Origin: Paenibacillus sp. FSL H7-0326
GTDB lineage: Bacteria; Bacillota; Bacilli; Paenibacillales; Paenibacillaceae
Direction: 5' to 3'
NCBI RefSeq assembly: GCF_001955535.1
Contig: NZ_MPVN01000001.1
Coordinates: 1,302,001-1,366,000, forward strand
Length of the DNA stretch: 64,000 nt
This document shows, in pieces, positions 52,803 through 61,392 of the stretch. Both the position numbers and the translations under genes were made by a program. The notes beneath the pieces were generated by a model. The model searched no databases. It was not told the DNA's origin and worked only from the letters and a program-made list of their open reading frames with translations. Numbering within the stretch: the first letter of the stretch is position 1; each line of letters starts with the position of its first letter.

Positions 52803-53009
52803 TCAAAATTCATCATGAACTAACTTAGTAAGTATCACCTTATATCCATCTACACTGAAAACTTCTTCTGCTTCGTAGTAGTTATAAGCTTTTGATGCGT
52901 CGTATCGTTCTTTAATTATTCTTTCGGCTGATTCTTTACTTTCTGCCACCACTAGCTCAATATCTCGATAACCGTTGTGAAGATACAAGGCAACTTCATA
53001 AAGTTTCAT
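52803..53009 (-). CDS. hypothetical protein, 68 residues (cassette gene)
   Basis: ATG 53009 follows GGGAGTGATAAACATA. One strand-helix-strand unit: LYEVALYLHNGYRDIELVVAES (shortened: YEVALYLHNGYRDIELVV), AERIIKERYDASKAYNYY, VFSVDGYKVILTKL. No family recognised. Confidence 0.65.
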   Translation of the reverse strand: MKLYEVALYLHNGYRDIELVVAESKESAERIIKERYDASKAYNYYEAEEVFSVDGYKVILTKLVHDEF

Positions 53010-53087
53010 TATGTTTATCACTCCCGAGAAACCCTTATAATCATCAAATATCATACCAACTTTACTTTCACTCAAATCTTACATTAA

Positions 53088-53145
53088 TGGAACTAACCTT
53101 CCCGTTAGCTTTAATAAAGCAGCCACGTATCAGTTGGCTGCCTTC
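53088..53145 (-). repeat. attC-like repeat R18 (right box lost)
   Basis: Left box GGAACTAACCTTCCCGTTAGC and stem AAGCAGCCA...TGGCTGCCTT, similar to the stem type of R5. Confidence 0.78.
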
Positions 53146-53167
53146 TTGTTCTGTAGCTCCCTTTTCA

Positions 53168-53515
53168 TTATCTTCTCACACCGTAACTGATGATTTCTTT
53201 TGTATCAGCATTAAGAAATACTTGAATGGGACCTAAAATAAGATCATTGGTTGTTTTGAAAGTCACTTTGTACAGGTTATCAATTTGAGGCGGTTCACCA
53301 CCGTTTTGTACTGTAGGCAGCTCACTCAACTCCACTTCTGCAACATTTGCTGATTTCCAGTCACCTTTTACTTCTTCTTTAGCACTTTCAGTTAGGCTAT
53401 TCCATGCTACTTCACGAAGAACCGAAACATTGCTAATTTTGTTCTCCTCATTTGAACATCCAACAGAACTGATTATCACCAAAAGAAAAGCTAGGAACAC
53501 CAAAATATTTTTCAT
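53168..53515 (-). CDS. small lipoprotein, paralogue of the one at 25.1 kb
   Basis: 115 residues, GGGGGAGTATAG before the ATG. Signal peptide LVFLAFLLVIISSVGC with the lipobox SVGC. Mature motifs VAWNSLTESAKEEV, YKVTFKTTNDLILGPIQVFL and ADTKEIISYG run in the same order as in the lipoprotein at 25136-25489. Function unknown. Confidence 0.75.
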   Translation of the reverse strand: MKNILVFLAFLLVIISSVGCSNEENKISNVSVLREVAWNSLTESAKEEVKGDWKSANVAEVELSELPTVQNGGEPPQIDNLYKVTFKTTNDLILGPIQVFLNADTKEIISYGVRR

Positions 53516-53605
53516 CTATACTCCCCCATAATCTTGTTGTCATAATATAGACGAAATGAAAAGATTAGTAGTTCCGTAACTTTACAATCAAATATTATAT
53601 ATGTT

Positions 53606-53630
53606 CAACTAATCTGCCTGTTAGTTGAAT
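53606..53630 (-). repeat. solo attC-like box R19 containing the fabZ stop
   Basis: CAACTAATCTGCCTGTTAGTTG is a near-perfect palindrome. The fabZ TAA stop codon is part of its CAACTAAC half. Confidence 0.75.
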
Positions 53631-54061
53631 GCTTTAATAGAATTAAATGCAAACATTATTTCTGCTTCACAAACCAATTCATTGTTTACCGTTGCGATGC
53701 CTGTTCCTTTGACAATCTGTCCCTTGGTTCGGATCACTTCGAATTCAAGATGGAGCTGATCCCCTGGTTTAACTTGCTTTTTGAACCGACAATGATCAAT
53801 ACCAGTCAGTAACCCTATCTTATGGTTATTGCTCTCTAAGTTAGACATAACGATACCACCCATCTGTGCCAATGCTTCTACAATCAAGACTCCAGGCATG
53901 ACAGGATAGTCAGGAAAGTGACCAAGGAAATAAGGTTCATTGAAAGTCACATTTTTAATTCCAACAGCTTTCTTTCCCTCAACAATTTCTAAGATTCTAT
54001 CGACCAAAAGAAAGGGATACCTATGGGGAATAAGCTCTTTAATTTGATTAATATCCAGCAT
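53621..54061 (-). CDS. fabZ: 3-hydroxyacyl-ACP dehydratase FabZ
   Basis: 146 residues, complete. [10 protein letters not shown] (about 13-22), then the hot-dog helix [20 protein letters not shown] (about 48-67) carries the catalytic His and Glu. FabZ dehydrates 3-hydroxyacyl-ACP in fatty-acid elongation. It stands alone, away from fab genes, inside the repeat array, so it is probably an extra copy. GAGGAGGAGAATCC precedes the ATG. A remnant of the same leader and 3' end lies at 38963-39015. Confidence 0.93.
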   Translation of the reverse strand: MLDINQIKELIPHRYPFLLVDRILEIVEGKKAVGIKNVTFNEPYFLGHFPDYPVMPGVLIVEALAQMGGIVMSNLESNNHKIGLLTGIDHCRFKKQVKPGDQLHLEFEVIRTKGQIVKGTGIATVNNELVCEAEIMFAFNSIKAFN

Positions 54062-54334
54062 GGATTCTCCTCCTCTAATATTGGCTTATAACCCATTCTA
54101 ACGTCATTCATTTAGAAGATGGTTAGATCAATAGACGAGAAACTAGTGCGTCAGCCTCATGATTATACCCTAATAAACAAAGATTATTGGCAATCCGATC
54201 AATTAAATTTTTCACCAGAGCAAGTATGTTGAAGATGGCGAACGAGAGATAACATGGCTATAATTTCATTAGACACTGCTGGTATGAATTGTTTGATACC
54301 TACTGAATCTTGAGTATATTTACAGTTACTTGAA
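54062..54334. other. fabZ leader and unresolved plus-strand fragments
   Basis: Bases 54073-54108 are the leader duplicated at 38981. After it a 37-codon plus-strand frame from ATG 54122 (DYTLINKDYWQSDQLNF) stops early; it may be a decayed gene start. Confidence 0.35.
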
Positions 54335-54868
54335 ATGATCTTTCTAGACGAAGCTTCTTCTTTGTTAAATAAAATTAAAAGGATTGATTATGTGTTAAAG
54401 TTAGAGGAATGTTTTAAGAAAGTAATAATTTATTTTAATGAGGAGCATATGTTTATATGCCCACATCAGCCGGTACTTAATGAAGCCGGAGAGTTTCAAA
54501 ATTTTTTAGATGATGGACCCGTTCTAGAATTAAAGCGTAATATTACTATTGAAGAGTTACAGAATGCGATATTCGAAACTCTTGAGAAATCCAATTTGTA
54601 TATTCTCAGTCAGCGCCCTAAACGTTTAGGGATTGAAAGACATCTAAAAGTAAGGAGCTACAAAGCAGCTACAAAAGATAAGAGCTTAATTTCACTAGGT
54701 TATTCTCCTGATGAGTCTATTGAGTATAGAATAATTGCTTATAGGAAGGAAAATAGTCTCGTCTATCTCAAGGAAAAAGAACTTTTAATAAAACAAGAAG
54801 ATGCAATGCAGGATAATCAACTTGCTAAAACAGTGATTGAATTTATGGAACTATTACGAAATAAATGA
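54335..54868 (+). CDS. hypothetical protein, 177 residues
   Basis: A full-length plus-strand frame with normal codon use but a poor ribosome-binding site. Features: LEECFKKVIIYFNEEHMFICPH and a charged C-terminus (LYLKEKELLIKQEDAM is approximate; read YLKEKELLIKQEDAM). No family recognised; convergent with the next gene. Confidence 0.55.
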   Translation: MIFLDEASSLLNKIKRIDYVLKLEECFKKVIIYFNEEHMFICPHQPVLNEAGEFQNFLDDGPVLELKRNITIEELQNAIFETLEKSNLYILSQRPKRLGIERHLKVRSYKAATKDKSLISLGYSPDESIEYRIIAYRKENSLVYLKEKELLIKQEDAMQDNQLAKTVIEFMELLRNK

Positions 54869-54877
54869 ACATTAAAA

Positions 54878-55414
54878 TTAATTTTTAACTGTTATCAGAT
54901 TCATCTCTTTTAACTGTACATCATTGAAATTACTTAAATAATCTAATGAAATTGATTCGTAATGGGTTAAACCCAGTTTTTGAGCAATGAGATAAGCTGG
55001 TGGGTTGGAATAGTCGATTTTGTTAACTTTAAAATCAAATATTTCTTCAATGTGTTCCGTGGAGTTGCCTTGCTGTACAACTAATTCATTGATTAAATCA
55101 AGATCGAATAATCTCTTTTCAATAACTAGAGTATCTCCGGCCCAATCGGCAGCATAATCAAATACAATTTCGTCTTTGTTGTATATTTTAATTTCCCACA
55201 TATGATCTTCGAGATAAACGTAATACAATAATATACCCGGGTTAAACTCACTTATTATTTCATCTACATTTCCCCCTCTATAATCAACTACAAATGTAAC
55301 CCAGCCGTTATTTTCACCAAACACATACCCTGGTATTTCAACATCTGATAAAAGATTCATTACCTTTGCTTGGTCAAAAGTCCTTAGGTGAAAGCTATCA
55401 GTAAAGCCACTCAT
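54878..55414 (-). CDS. hypothetical protein, 178 residues (cassette gene)
   Basis: ATG 55414 follows TTTGGGGGACAATATA. Soluble, acidic. Features: WVTFVVDYRGGNVDEIISEF, WEIKIYNKDEIVFDYAADW and a C-terminal helix LIAQKLGLTHYESISLDYL. Resembles SUKH/immunity-type sizes but no motif is decisive. Confidence 0.65.
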   Translation of the reverse strand: MSGFTDSFHLRTFDQAKVMNLLSDVEIPGYVFGENNGWVTFVVDYRGGNVDEIISEFNPGILLYYVYLEDHMWEIKIYNKDEIVFDYAADWAGDTLVIEKRLFDLDLINELVVQQGNSTEHIEEIFDFKVNKIDYSNPPAYLIAQKLGLTHYESISLDYLSNFNDVQLKEMNLITVKN

Positions 55415-55588
55415 TATATTGTCCCCCAAATAATTTGATTAAACTATCTCCTTCTAGTGAATGTCGGTTATGAACCAATATTCATCTACTGTGCTTAGAT
55501 GGACATGCATTTATTCCTTATGCGAACAGTGAAAGACACCTCATTTTATTTCTTTGCTTGTTTAGACGCAAAATTTAATAATTCGTTG

Positions 55589-55678
55589 CATTAAACTGCC
55601 CGTTTTAACGAAAGGAATAGCTGCTAAACGGCAACCTGCTCCTTCCAGTTTTTGAACTAACGCTTCACCTCGGTTTAA
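55589..55678 (-). repeat. attC-like repeat R20 (full)
   Basis: Left box TTAAACTGCCCGTTTTAACG, stem AGGAATAGCTGC...CCTGCTCCTT, right box GAACTAACGCTTCACCTCGG. Confidence 0.78.
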
Positions 55679-55705
55679 TCATGACCTGATTTAGAAGTCA
55701 CCTCT

Positions 55706-55789
55706 TCATTTTTCTTTCTTCCATATAGCAGTTACTACAAAAGCAAATGCATAACCAATCACTTTAAATACAGCGTTAATAATCTCCAT
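55706..55789 (-). CDS. micro-cassette membrane peptide, 27 residues
   Basis: ATG 55789 lies 16 bases after AGAGGAG. The peptide is one helix with a basic tail (AVFKVIGYAFAFVVTAIW then KKEK). It is the only open frame between repeats R20 and R21. Its short leader forms an inverted repeat (AATCTCCAT/ATGGAGATT). Confidence 0.5.
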   Translation of the reverse strand: MEIINAVFKVIGYAFAFVVTAIWKKEK

Positions 55790-55829
55790 CTTTAACCATC
55801 TCCTCTATGGAGATTATATGCGAAACCCC

Positions 55830-55895
55830 GCGTTAACCTGCCCGTTAGCCAACGAGAAAAGGCGCAGTTGTCTTCTTACTACAGCTAACGTTAAT
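55830..55895 (-). repeat. attC-like repeat R21 (degenerate hairpin)
   Basis: Left box CGTTAACCTGCCCGTTAGC is good; the stem is decayed (GGCGCAG...) and the right part reads CAGCTAACGTTAATC. Confidence 0.68.
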
Positions 55896-56505
55896 CTTCA
55901 AATGATATCTCTTTGTCTAAAATGAACTCTTTATTTCGAGAACGTTCCATTGGTGGAGCATATGGAATCAATCTGAGTTTTAATTCTTCTATACTTTGAG
56001 GAAGTCGTGGGGTAACTATAAAACTAATTTGGGCATGTCCACCACCGCCACCTGCACTATTTTTACTGACTCTGTATTCTTTTTCTCCACTTATATCTAG
56101 GAGTAGTTGTGGGCGGATACGGCCTGTAACTTCACTTTTGTTCGATTGGTAAATTTCTAAATATACAATGCTTCCACCTTCATGCTGCATTGAATGTGTG
56201 ATTTCATATTCAAATCCATTAACTATTGCCCTTTTCATAATGGGTAGGACATTGAGTAGTTTACCAGGTCCAATGGGTAAAGTTGGAGAGGAAACCTCAG
56301 CAAGATTGTGTAGAAGTCCATTAATTTGAGGGATACTTAATCCGAACTCAACTGCCCATTCGCCAACTATTTCTTTCGGTGGGAAAAATCGTTTCCCTTT
56401 TGTAATGTCTGTACGTTCACTAATTAAACCGATGATCCTTTTATCAATAGCTTTAACCGTTTCACTGTATTCGTTAGGAATTGACTTAAACTCACTCCAA
56501 TTCAT
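55891..56505 (-). CDS. hypothetical protein, 204 residues (cassette gene)
   Basis: AGAGGAGGCGTCTT precedes the ATG. N-terminal helices (VKAIDKRIIGLISERTDI) then a beta-rich part with a Gly run (SAGGGGGHAQISFIVTPRLP, about 152-171). No family recognised. Cassette between R21 and R22. Confidence 0.65.
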   Translation of the reverse strand: MNWSEFKSIPNEYSETVKAIDKRIIGLISERTDITKGKRFFPPKEIVGEWAVEFGLSIPQINGLLHNLAEVSSPTLPIGPGKLLNVLPIMKRAIVNGFEYEITHSMQHEGGSIVYLEIYQSNKSEVTGRIRPQLLLDISGEKEYRVSKNSAGGGGGHAQISFIVTPRLPQSIEELKLRLIPYAPPMERSRNKEFILDKEISFED

Positions 56506-56583
56506 AAGACGCCTCCTCTACTTATCTAACTATACTCAGTATAACAAACAACCCAGTAATCATTATAAAAACAGCAAGTATAT

Positions 56584-56610
56584 TCAACTATCCTGCCCAT
56601 TTAGATTAAT
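56584..56610 (-). repeat. solo attC-like box R22
   Basis: CAACTATCCTGCCCATTTAG followed by ATTAATGAAA; no hairpin or second box. Confidence 0.65.
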
Positions 56611-56747
56611 GAAATAGCAATGAAAAACTGTTAGATATTTTTCTAATTGATCAAATAATCAAGTTCTTTTCTATTTTCCCCTATACTTTTTTATGAGTGA
56701 TTGTTAATATATTTTAATAATTAACTATTTGATGAAGGAGCTTTGTT

Positions 56748-57116
56748 TTGGAAAAAGTAGCAAAGATCGTTGGCGGAGCCTTTCTATTAATTGCATTTAT
56801 TGTAATTTGTTTTATAATTTATATCTTGTACTCTCTTAACACACCACCGAAGAGTAATCCGGAACTTGTCACATATACTCAGGACAGGGTTAAAGATTAC
56901 TTAATTGAGCAAAAGGGATATTCCGAAAGCGAAATCTTACATGTTGAATCAAAAAAAGAGCCGAAAGACGCAGACACTACAGCTGCAGGGTATTCAATTG
57001 CAGTTGTCTTCTCGGATGAGCCTAACGGATATTATTTTTATCAACTAGTTGATGATGAAGTCAGACAATTTGGAACGAATGGCGGAGTTTATAAACATGA
57101 GGATATTGAATATTGA
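56748..57116 (+). CDS. DUF3139-like membrane-anchored protein
   Basis: 122 residues from TTG 56748, with GAAGGAGCTTTG upstream. One helix (GGAFLLIAFIVICFIIYILY) then an extracellular domain with TYTQDRVKDYLIEQKGYSE, the start of the DUF3139 pattern. Plus strand in a mostly minus-strand array. Function unknown. Confidence 0.68.
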   Translation: MEKVAKIVGGAFLLIAFIVICFIIYILYSLNTPPKSNPELVTYTQDRVKDYLIEQKGYSESEILHVESKKEPKDADTTAAGYSIAVVFSDEPNGYYFYQLVDDEVRQFGTNGGVYKHEDIEY

Positions 57117-57223
57117 ATATTGAGTTTTCAAAAATATAAGCTTTATTATTTACCTCCCATAAACCATCCTTCTAATTTCTTTTGTGATGATAGAAGTCCT
57201 ATGTGGCATTACAACTCATGATT

Positions 57224-57290
57224 ATGGAGCAGTGCTAGACTGCTCCATATTATTAGGGATAAAACTAAACTTCCCCCAGTAGCTGAATGA
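57224..57290. repeat. attC-like repeat R23 and terminator (right edge)
   Basis: A perfect hairpin TATGGAGCAGT...ACTGCTCCATA (57224-57250) shares the GGAGCAG/CTGCTCC stem, followed by a decayed box AACTTCCCCCAGTAGC (57268-57283). It also serves as plus-strand terminator for the DUF3139-like gene. Confidence 0.62.
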
Positions 57291-57306
57291 AAACCCGTAC
57301 CTTGAT

Positions 57307-57864
57307 TCACTTCCTAACGTTTATATACTGACGTTCTTTCCACACGAACTCATTCCCCAACTGAAATGTGGCTAGTTCAATCACCAGATCTAGTTCTTTT
57401 TTAGGAGCATCCAAAAATCTCTCCTGCCCGTGCGCCCAGCAGCAATACAGCTCTAAGTCTTCACCTACTTCCATATTACTGCGTATATATTCAAAAAGTT
57501 CTACTAAGCACTTTTTGCTTGTCTGGTATAAAATCGGATGAGAATGTTTAAGCTCGTCATTAATCTCGAAAGAACCACCTTCGGGATTCACTTGGTAAAC
57601 ATACGGATGACGGAACAGATGCGAGGGTTGTCTGGTTATGGGACCGCTTATATATAATCCTGCTGCATCCTCTTCGGTATCGTAGACCTCCATAAGTTTA
57701 TCCCCTTTTGGGTATTTTTCCAGTAATATTTGCATATTGAGATGATCCTTAGCGGCAGGGTTCACATTCGTTACATAATCATTAATTGTCATAACTGTTT
57801 TTTTCAGTCCAAACGAGCCTGTCGGAAGCTCATGGCTTGCAGAAATATAGTAAAATAGAGTCAC
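57307..57864 (-). CDS. hypothetical protein, 185 residues
   Basis: GTG 57864 follows GGGGTGAGATTGACAC. Soluble. Features: LFYYISASHELPTGSFGLKK at the start and ELYCCWAHGQERFLDAPKK (about 140) with a Cys pair. Similar unannotated proteins occur in Bacillota. Last gene adjoining a repeat on the right. Confidence 0.62.
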   Translation of the reverse strand: MTLFYYISASHELPTGSFGLKKTVMTINDYVTNVNPAAKDHLNMQILLEKYPKGDKLMEVYDTEEDAAGLYISGPITRQPSHLFRHPYVYQVNPEGGSFEINDELKHSHPILYQTSKKCLVELFEYIRSNMEVGEDLELYCCWAHGQERFLDAPKKELDLVIELATFQLGNEFVWKERQYINVRK

Positions 57865-57919
57865 GTGTCAATCTCACCCCACTCTGGAACTATTTTTAAA
57901 GCTTTTTATACCAATTAAT

Positions 57920-58039
57920 CTATCTAACTACTCCATTGAATATTAAATTGATGATCATCAACAAAACCATTACAAGAATCATTCCTATAACCCACGCAGT
58001 AACACCGAGGTCTTTCCACGCATTTTAATAATTTTCCAT
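57920..58039 (-). pseudogene. possible decayed small membrane protein
   Basis: ATG 58039, then TAA at codon 5 (MENY, stop), then NAWKDLGVTAWVIGMILVM continuing into a full transmembrane helix and a stop at 57920. No clear ribosome-binding site. Confidence 0.35.
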
Positions 58040-58068
58040 TTTACTGGAATATATCAAAGACACTAATT

Positions 58069-58215
58069 TTATATAAGAATCATGATTAAAGAAATCACAA
58101 ATCCTTGCGCCGCAGCTATGATCAAATCATTTTTCCAGTAGGTTTTTGTGTATAGACTAAATAATCTGAAGATAATAAAACCGCAAATTGCCACTAGAAA
58201 CCAGTTCATTAACAT
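58069..58215 (-). CDS. small membrane protein, 48 residues
   Basis: ATG 58215 follows AAGGAGTGGTTGGA. Two hydrophobic stretches (MNWFLVAICGFIIF and LIIAAAQGFVISLIMILI) flank a short polar loop. Function unknown. Confidence 0.65.
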   Translation of the reverse strand: MLMNWFLVAICGFIIFRLFSLYTKTYWKNDLIIAAAQGFVISLIMILI

Positions 58216-58265
58216 TCCAACCACTCCTTAGTGAACTTTTGGTAAAGTCCCGTCGGACCGTTATG

Positions 58266-59384
58266 TCATCTCATTCTATTTATGTAATATGATTCGAATT
58301 CAGTGACAGAGTCAAACTTGTTTACAGCTACACCTTCTGTTTTGAGGTGATTCTCTAGCTTTTCCATTAATTGCAGTACAGCTAAACGCAACGGTTCAAA
58401 ATTTGTGGGATCTAACAACGCAATTAGATCGGGGTATCCATAACTATCATAGAATTCACGATATTCACCTTGGTCAGCAGTACTAGGCCAACGCCCTTTC
58501 TCTGCAGCATACAAAATTCGAGATAAACTGTCTTGTACACTTATTGCTACGAAAAATGCCGTTTCGTAGTGGCCTGTTTCGCATGCGGTTAGTAGTTTAT
58601 TCATCATCCCTCTCTCTTCTTCGTAATATCCACTCATGTGTCCTTTATAAGAGCGCACCACTTCTTGACTATTTCGTCGCATCGATATAAGACGAAGTGT
58701 ATCTGTTGTTAATTTTTCACACGCTAACATTATTTCTTCTGGAATTAAACTAAACATTAGGGTATCCAGGTGCTTGTCCAGTTGCTCCGGTTTAAGAGAA
58801 AGATTTCGGACTTGCTCACGATAGTGCCCCCACATACGTGTATAATAGGTTTGATTCAACAACCCAAGAGACTTAAAGATATTTGCCGCGATCTCTTGAG
58901 ATTGGGTTCGGAAATAACTCAGATCTTTGGCATTCTCAGCAATTCGCATTTTAGCTATGCTAAAAAGACAATTGTTCAATACCGATTCGGCTTTGGTGAT
59001 CATTTCAGCAGCTTTGGATTCACTTCCCATGCTTGATATGGTCTCACGTAGTTCTATAAATCTTGCAAGATCATCATCTGATCGGACATATAACAGCTCA
59101 CAGTCTGCTATAATTGTCGTGCTCCACTCTTCAGCAGCTGCCATTCTCTCAGCACGCTCCCAACCAATTGGCCAGAAGTCAAAACTTATACCATCAATAA
59201 TGAACTGACACTCCACTTCTCTCCCTCTGGTTGTAGCTGGAATAAAAAAGAAATCCAAATCTGATCGTTCAGTCGCATGGCCCTGCAGATATGACCCATA
59301 ATATCCTACAATCGCTACATCTTGAGGGTAATGATCCTTAATATGCTTGACAATAATGTCAGCAACAGCAAATACATCAACCAT
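58266..59384 (-). CDS. nucleotidyltransferase-domain protein
   Basis: 372 residues. The polymerase-beta-like nucleotidyltransferase motif is VGYYGSYLQGHATERSDLDF (about 25-44: GS, then DxD), with the third acidic residue likely in ISFDFWPI (about 68). The C-terminal 250 residues are helical. The layout recalls antibiotic nucleotidyltransferases, but the substrate is unknown. GGGAGGTTATCTT precedes the ATG. Confidence 0.8.
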   Translation of the reverse strand: MVDVFAVADIIVKHIKDHYPQDVAIVGYYGSYLQGHATERSDLDFFFIPATTRGREVECQFIIDGISFDFWPIGWERAERMAAAEEWSTTIIADCELLYVRSDDDLARFIELRETISSMGSESKAAEMITKAESVLNNCLFSIAKMRIAENAKDLSYFRTQSQEIAANIFKSLGLLNQTYYTRMWGHYREQVRNLSLKPEQLDKHLDTLMFSLIPEEIMLACEKLTTDTLRLISMRRNSQEVVRSYKGHMSGYYEEERGMMNKLLTACETGHYETAFFVAISVQDSLSRILYAAEKGRWPSTADQGEYREFYDSYGYPDLIALLDPTNFEPLRLAVLQLMEKLENHLKTEGVAVNKFDSVTEFESYYINRMR

Positions 59385-59624
59385 AAGATAACCTCCCTGG
59401 AATCAACTACGTGGCTGTCCGAAGTACTTTATTTCTAGAGTAACTTGCAACGCTGAGGAACAAAACGGAGAGATTACATATAATTATTATCTACCTGTTG
59501 TTTTATGAAATGACAATAAGGTTTATGAATGTCAATCCCTTGATAGAGTCAACACTCCATTTTTCAAAAATCATTAGTCGGAAAGAATTTTGCATCACCT
59601 TCGAAATCCCACCACAACTCCTGG

Positions 59625-59858
59625 TTACAATACCCAAGCTTGCATGAGAAAGACGAAAGAGAATGCATAACATAGGATAGCGAATACACGTAATCCTTTG
59701 TTATATAGGTTTCTCCCAATAAAAAGTACAGTAAGCGCAGCCGCACAGAAAAACAGATACAGGTACTCGTCTATACCGAGCACTGTAGAAACCATGATAC
59801 AGACGGCTATAACAGCCATTGCAATACATGCATACAACAGACTATTAAAAAATCGCAT
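59625..59858 (-). CDS. small membrane protein, 77 residues
   Basis: ATG 59858 follows ACAGGAGGTAAAT. Three helices at about residues 4-22, 30-47 and 56-75. Function unknown. Just downstream, codons down to 59564 read ELWWDFEGDAKFFPTNDF and may be another gene's lost tail. Confidence 0.65.
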   Translation of the reverse strand: MRFFNSLLYACIAMAVIAVCIMVSTVLGIDEYLYLFFCAAALTVLFIGRNLYNKGLRVFAILCYAFSFVFLMQAWVL

Positions 59859-59958
59859 ATTTACCTCCTGTAAATCTATTACTTTGATATAAAAAAAAAC
59901 AGCCAGGTCCCTCATGGAAATGGCTGTTCATATCGTTGAAGTTTATTATGTTAACAAA

Positions 59959-60462
59959 TTAAGAGCTTATACTTTCTGCTCGGTTAGCCTGGCTTGCATG
60001 AATCTTCTTCATTGCAAATCTTGCGATCGGCTGTGCGACAAGCAGTTCAATCCAAAAGGCAACACCAAAATTTTGAAACCATGTCGGAAAGAAGTTGTGG
60101 AAAGGTTCTAGACTGATTTGTCTCATCCCCACCCAGGTACCGATAATCGTTAACAGAACCGATAGAATCGTCACATTCATTACAATGTTCAATAACACTC
60201 TGGCGTTAAAACCATCCGTTTGACCCACAAATTTGGGTAATACCTTGCGAACCAAAGGTCCTGCCACCAGCTTCACTAACAGAATAACGATAATCCACAT
60301 GAACGGGATGACCTTCAATGTTTCTACATAATTGGCTACGCTAAAGCCTCGTTCCAACCCCAATATGATGGGCCCAATGGTGTTTACTGAAATAATGGAC
60401 ACGATCAGCATAAAAATAATGCCTTCTCTAGCATTCTGCGGAAGTCTATCTTCCTTGAACAA
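59959..60462 (-). CDS. DUF2798-family membrane protein
   Basis: 167 residues from TTG 60462, preceded by GGAGGGGATTATT. Two DUF2798-like halves, each with two helices: NAREGIIFMLIVSIISVNTIG and then ARVLLNIVMNVTILSVLLTI, the second ending WIELLVAQPIARFAM. Function unknown. Confidence 0.75.
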   Translation of the reverse strand: MFKEDRLPQNAREGIIFMLIVSIISVNTIGPIILGLERGFSVANYVETLKVIPFMWIIVILLVKLVAGPLVRKVLPKFVGQTDGFNARVLLNIVMNVTILSVLLTIIGTWVGMRQISLEPFHNFFPTWFQNFGVAFWIELLVAQPIARFAMKKIHASQANRAESISS

Positions 60463-60745
60463 AATAATCCCCTCCGAAATTAAAATTAAAATTTCAGATG
60501 GTAGACGTATCTTGCGACATATATTTTTGGCATTAAAAAGTGCCAATATCTCTACACACCCTGAATCAATTTCATATCGCGTTATAACGAACGAAATTGG
60601 TTCAACAACTGAACAATTATAACATTTTACCTTAAGTTTAGGTAAGAGCGAATTTTGAATAACTCTTAATAATGATTCATTTCTCTTCCAACTCTGCTAC
60701 ACTGAGCTTAGAACTAGAACTCAAAATCTTGAAGAAGGTGCCTCC

Positions 60746-61372
60746 ATGCAGCTCGAATTTGCTTATCTCCCCCCGACCTATTATGCTAATCTGCCTAATC
60801 CAGGTGGATATTTTCCGTTCACTTTTAATCAGGAGTATGTTCCATATGTTATGGATTTCATAAGTACGAACTCAGTCTGGTTCAATGAATCCAGTGCTCC
60901 GCTATTATTGGAGTGGATGCACAATCTGAATGCTTATCCGATCTGCTTCTGTCTGAATGTCTCACGTGTTTGGCAGGAGGATATCACTCAGCTATGCACA
61001 CAGCGTTCGATAGAACACGTGGTGCTTAATAAATGGTTTTCTTTATTACATGTTACAACCACGGTACAGCTTGCCAGTGCCCTGCCGCTACTTCTAAATA
61101 TGGCAAGCTGTAATGAACTGGTGATCTGGTCTATTGGCACTAGCGAGCCTCCCTTTACCATTGAACCAATATTAGTGGCAAATCATGGCGGTAGTCAGAC
61201 CCAGCATACGGTTGTCATTGACATGACGAAAGCCAAAACGATTTTCTGGCCGGGATACGATGGTGCTTTTATCTCTGTTCTATCGAATGAACCGCGTTTC
61301 ACTAATATATCGAAGGTCAAAGCGACCTTTCCTCCAGGTGTTGAACTGATCGAGATTGAATTGTCATCTTAG
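60746..61372 (+). CDS. hypothetical protein, 208 residues
   Basis: ATG 60746 follows GAAGGTGCCTCC. Soluble, no recognised domain; begins QLEFAYLPPTYYANLPNPGG. It is convergent with the DinB gene, and their ends are 20 bases apart. Confidence 0.68.
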   Translation: MQLEFAYLPPTYYANLPNPGGYFPFTFNQEYVPYVMDFISTNSVWFNESSAPLLLEWMHNLNAYPICFCLNVSRVWQEDITQLCTQRSIEHVVLNKWFSLLHVTTTVQLASALPLLLNMASCNELVIWSIGTSEPPFTIEPILVANHGGSQTQHTVVIDMTKAKTIFWPGYDGAFISVLSNEPRFTNISKVKATFPPGVELIEIELSS

Positions 61373-61392
61373 CTGAAGTACCGGAATAACGA

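Noticed and set aside
54122..54232. Plus-strand 37-codon frame before the gene at 54335
   Set aside because: It stops early and continues only by a frameshift for a dozen codons; too little to call a gene.
36481..57290. CRISPR array
   Set aside because: The repeats are about 95 bases, imperfect, and separated by whole genes of 100-1700 bases, not by short unique spacers; no cas genes are present.
36481..57290. Simple MITE or REP family as the full explanation
   Set aside because: Kept as the main alternative. I rank it lower because boxes and spacers follow attC pairing rules, stop codons are embedded in boxes, a cassette duplicate exists, and no target duplications flank the copies.
59564..59624. 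Separate gene tail reading ELWWDFEGDAKFFPTNDF
   Set aside because: Fewer than 25 codons without a start; noted with the neighbouring membrane protein but not called.
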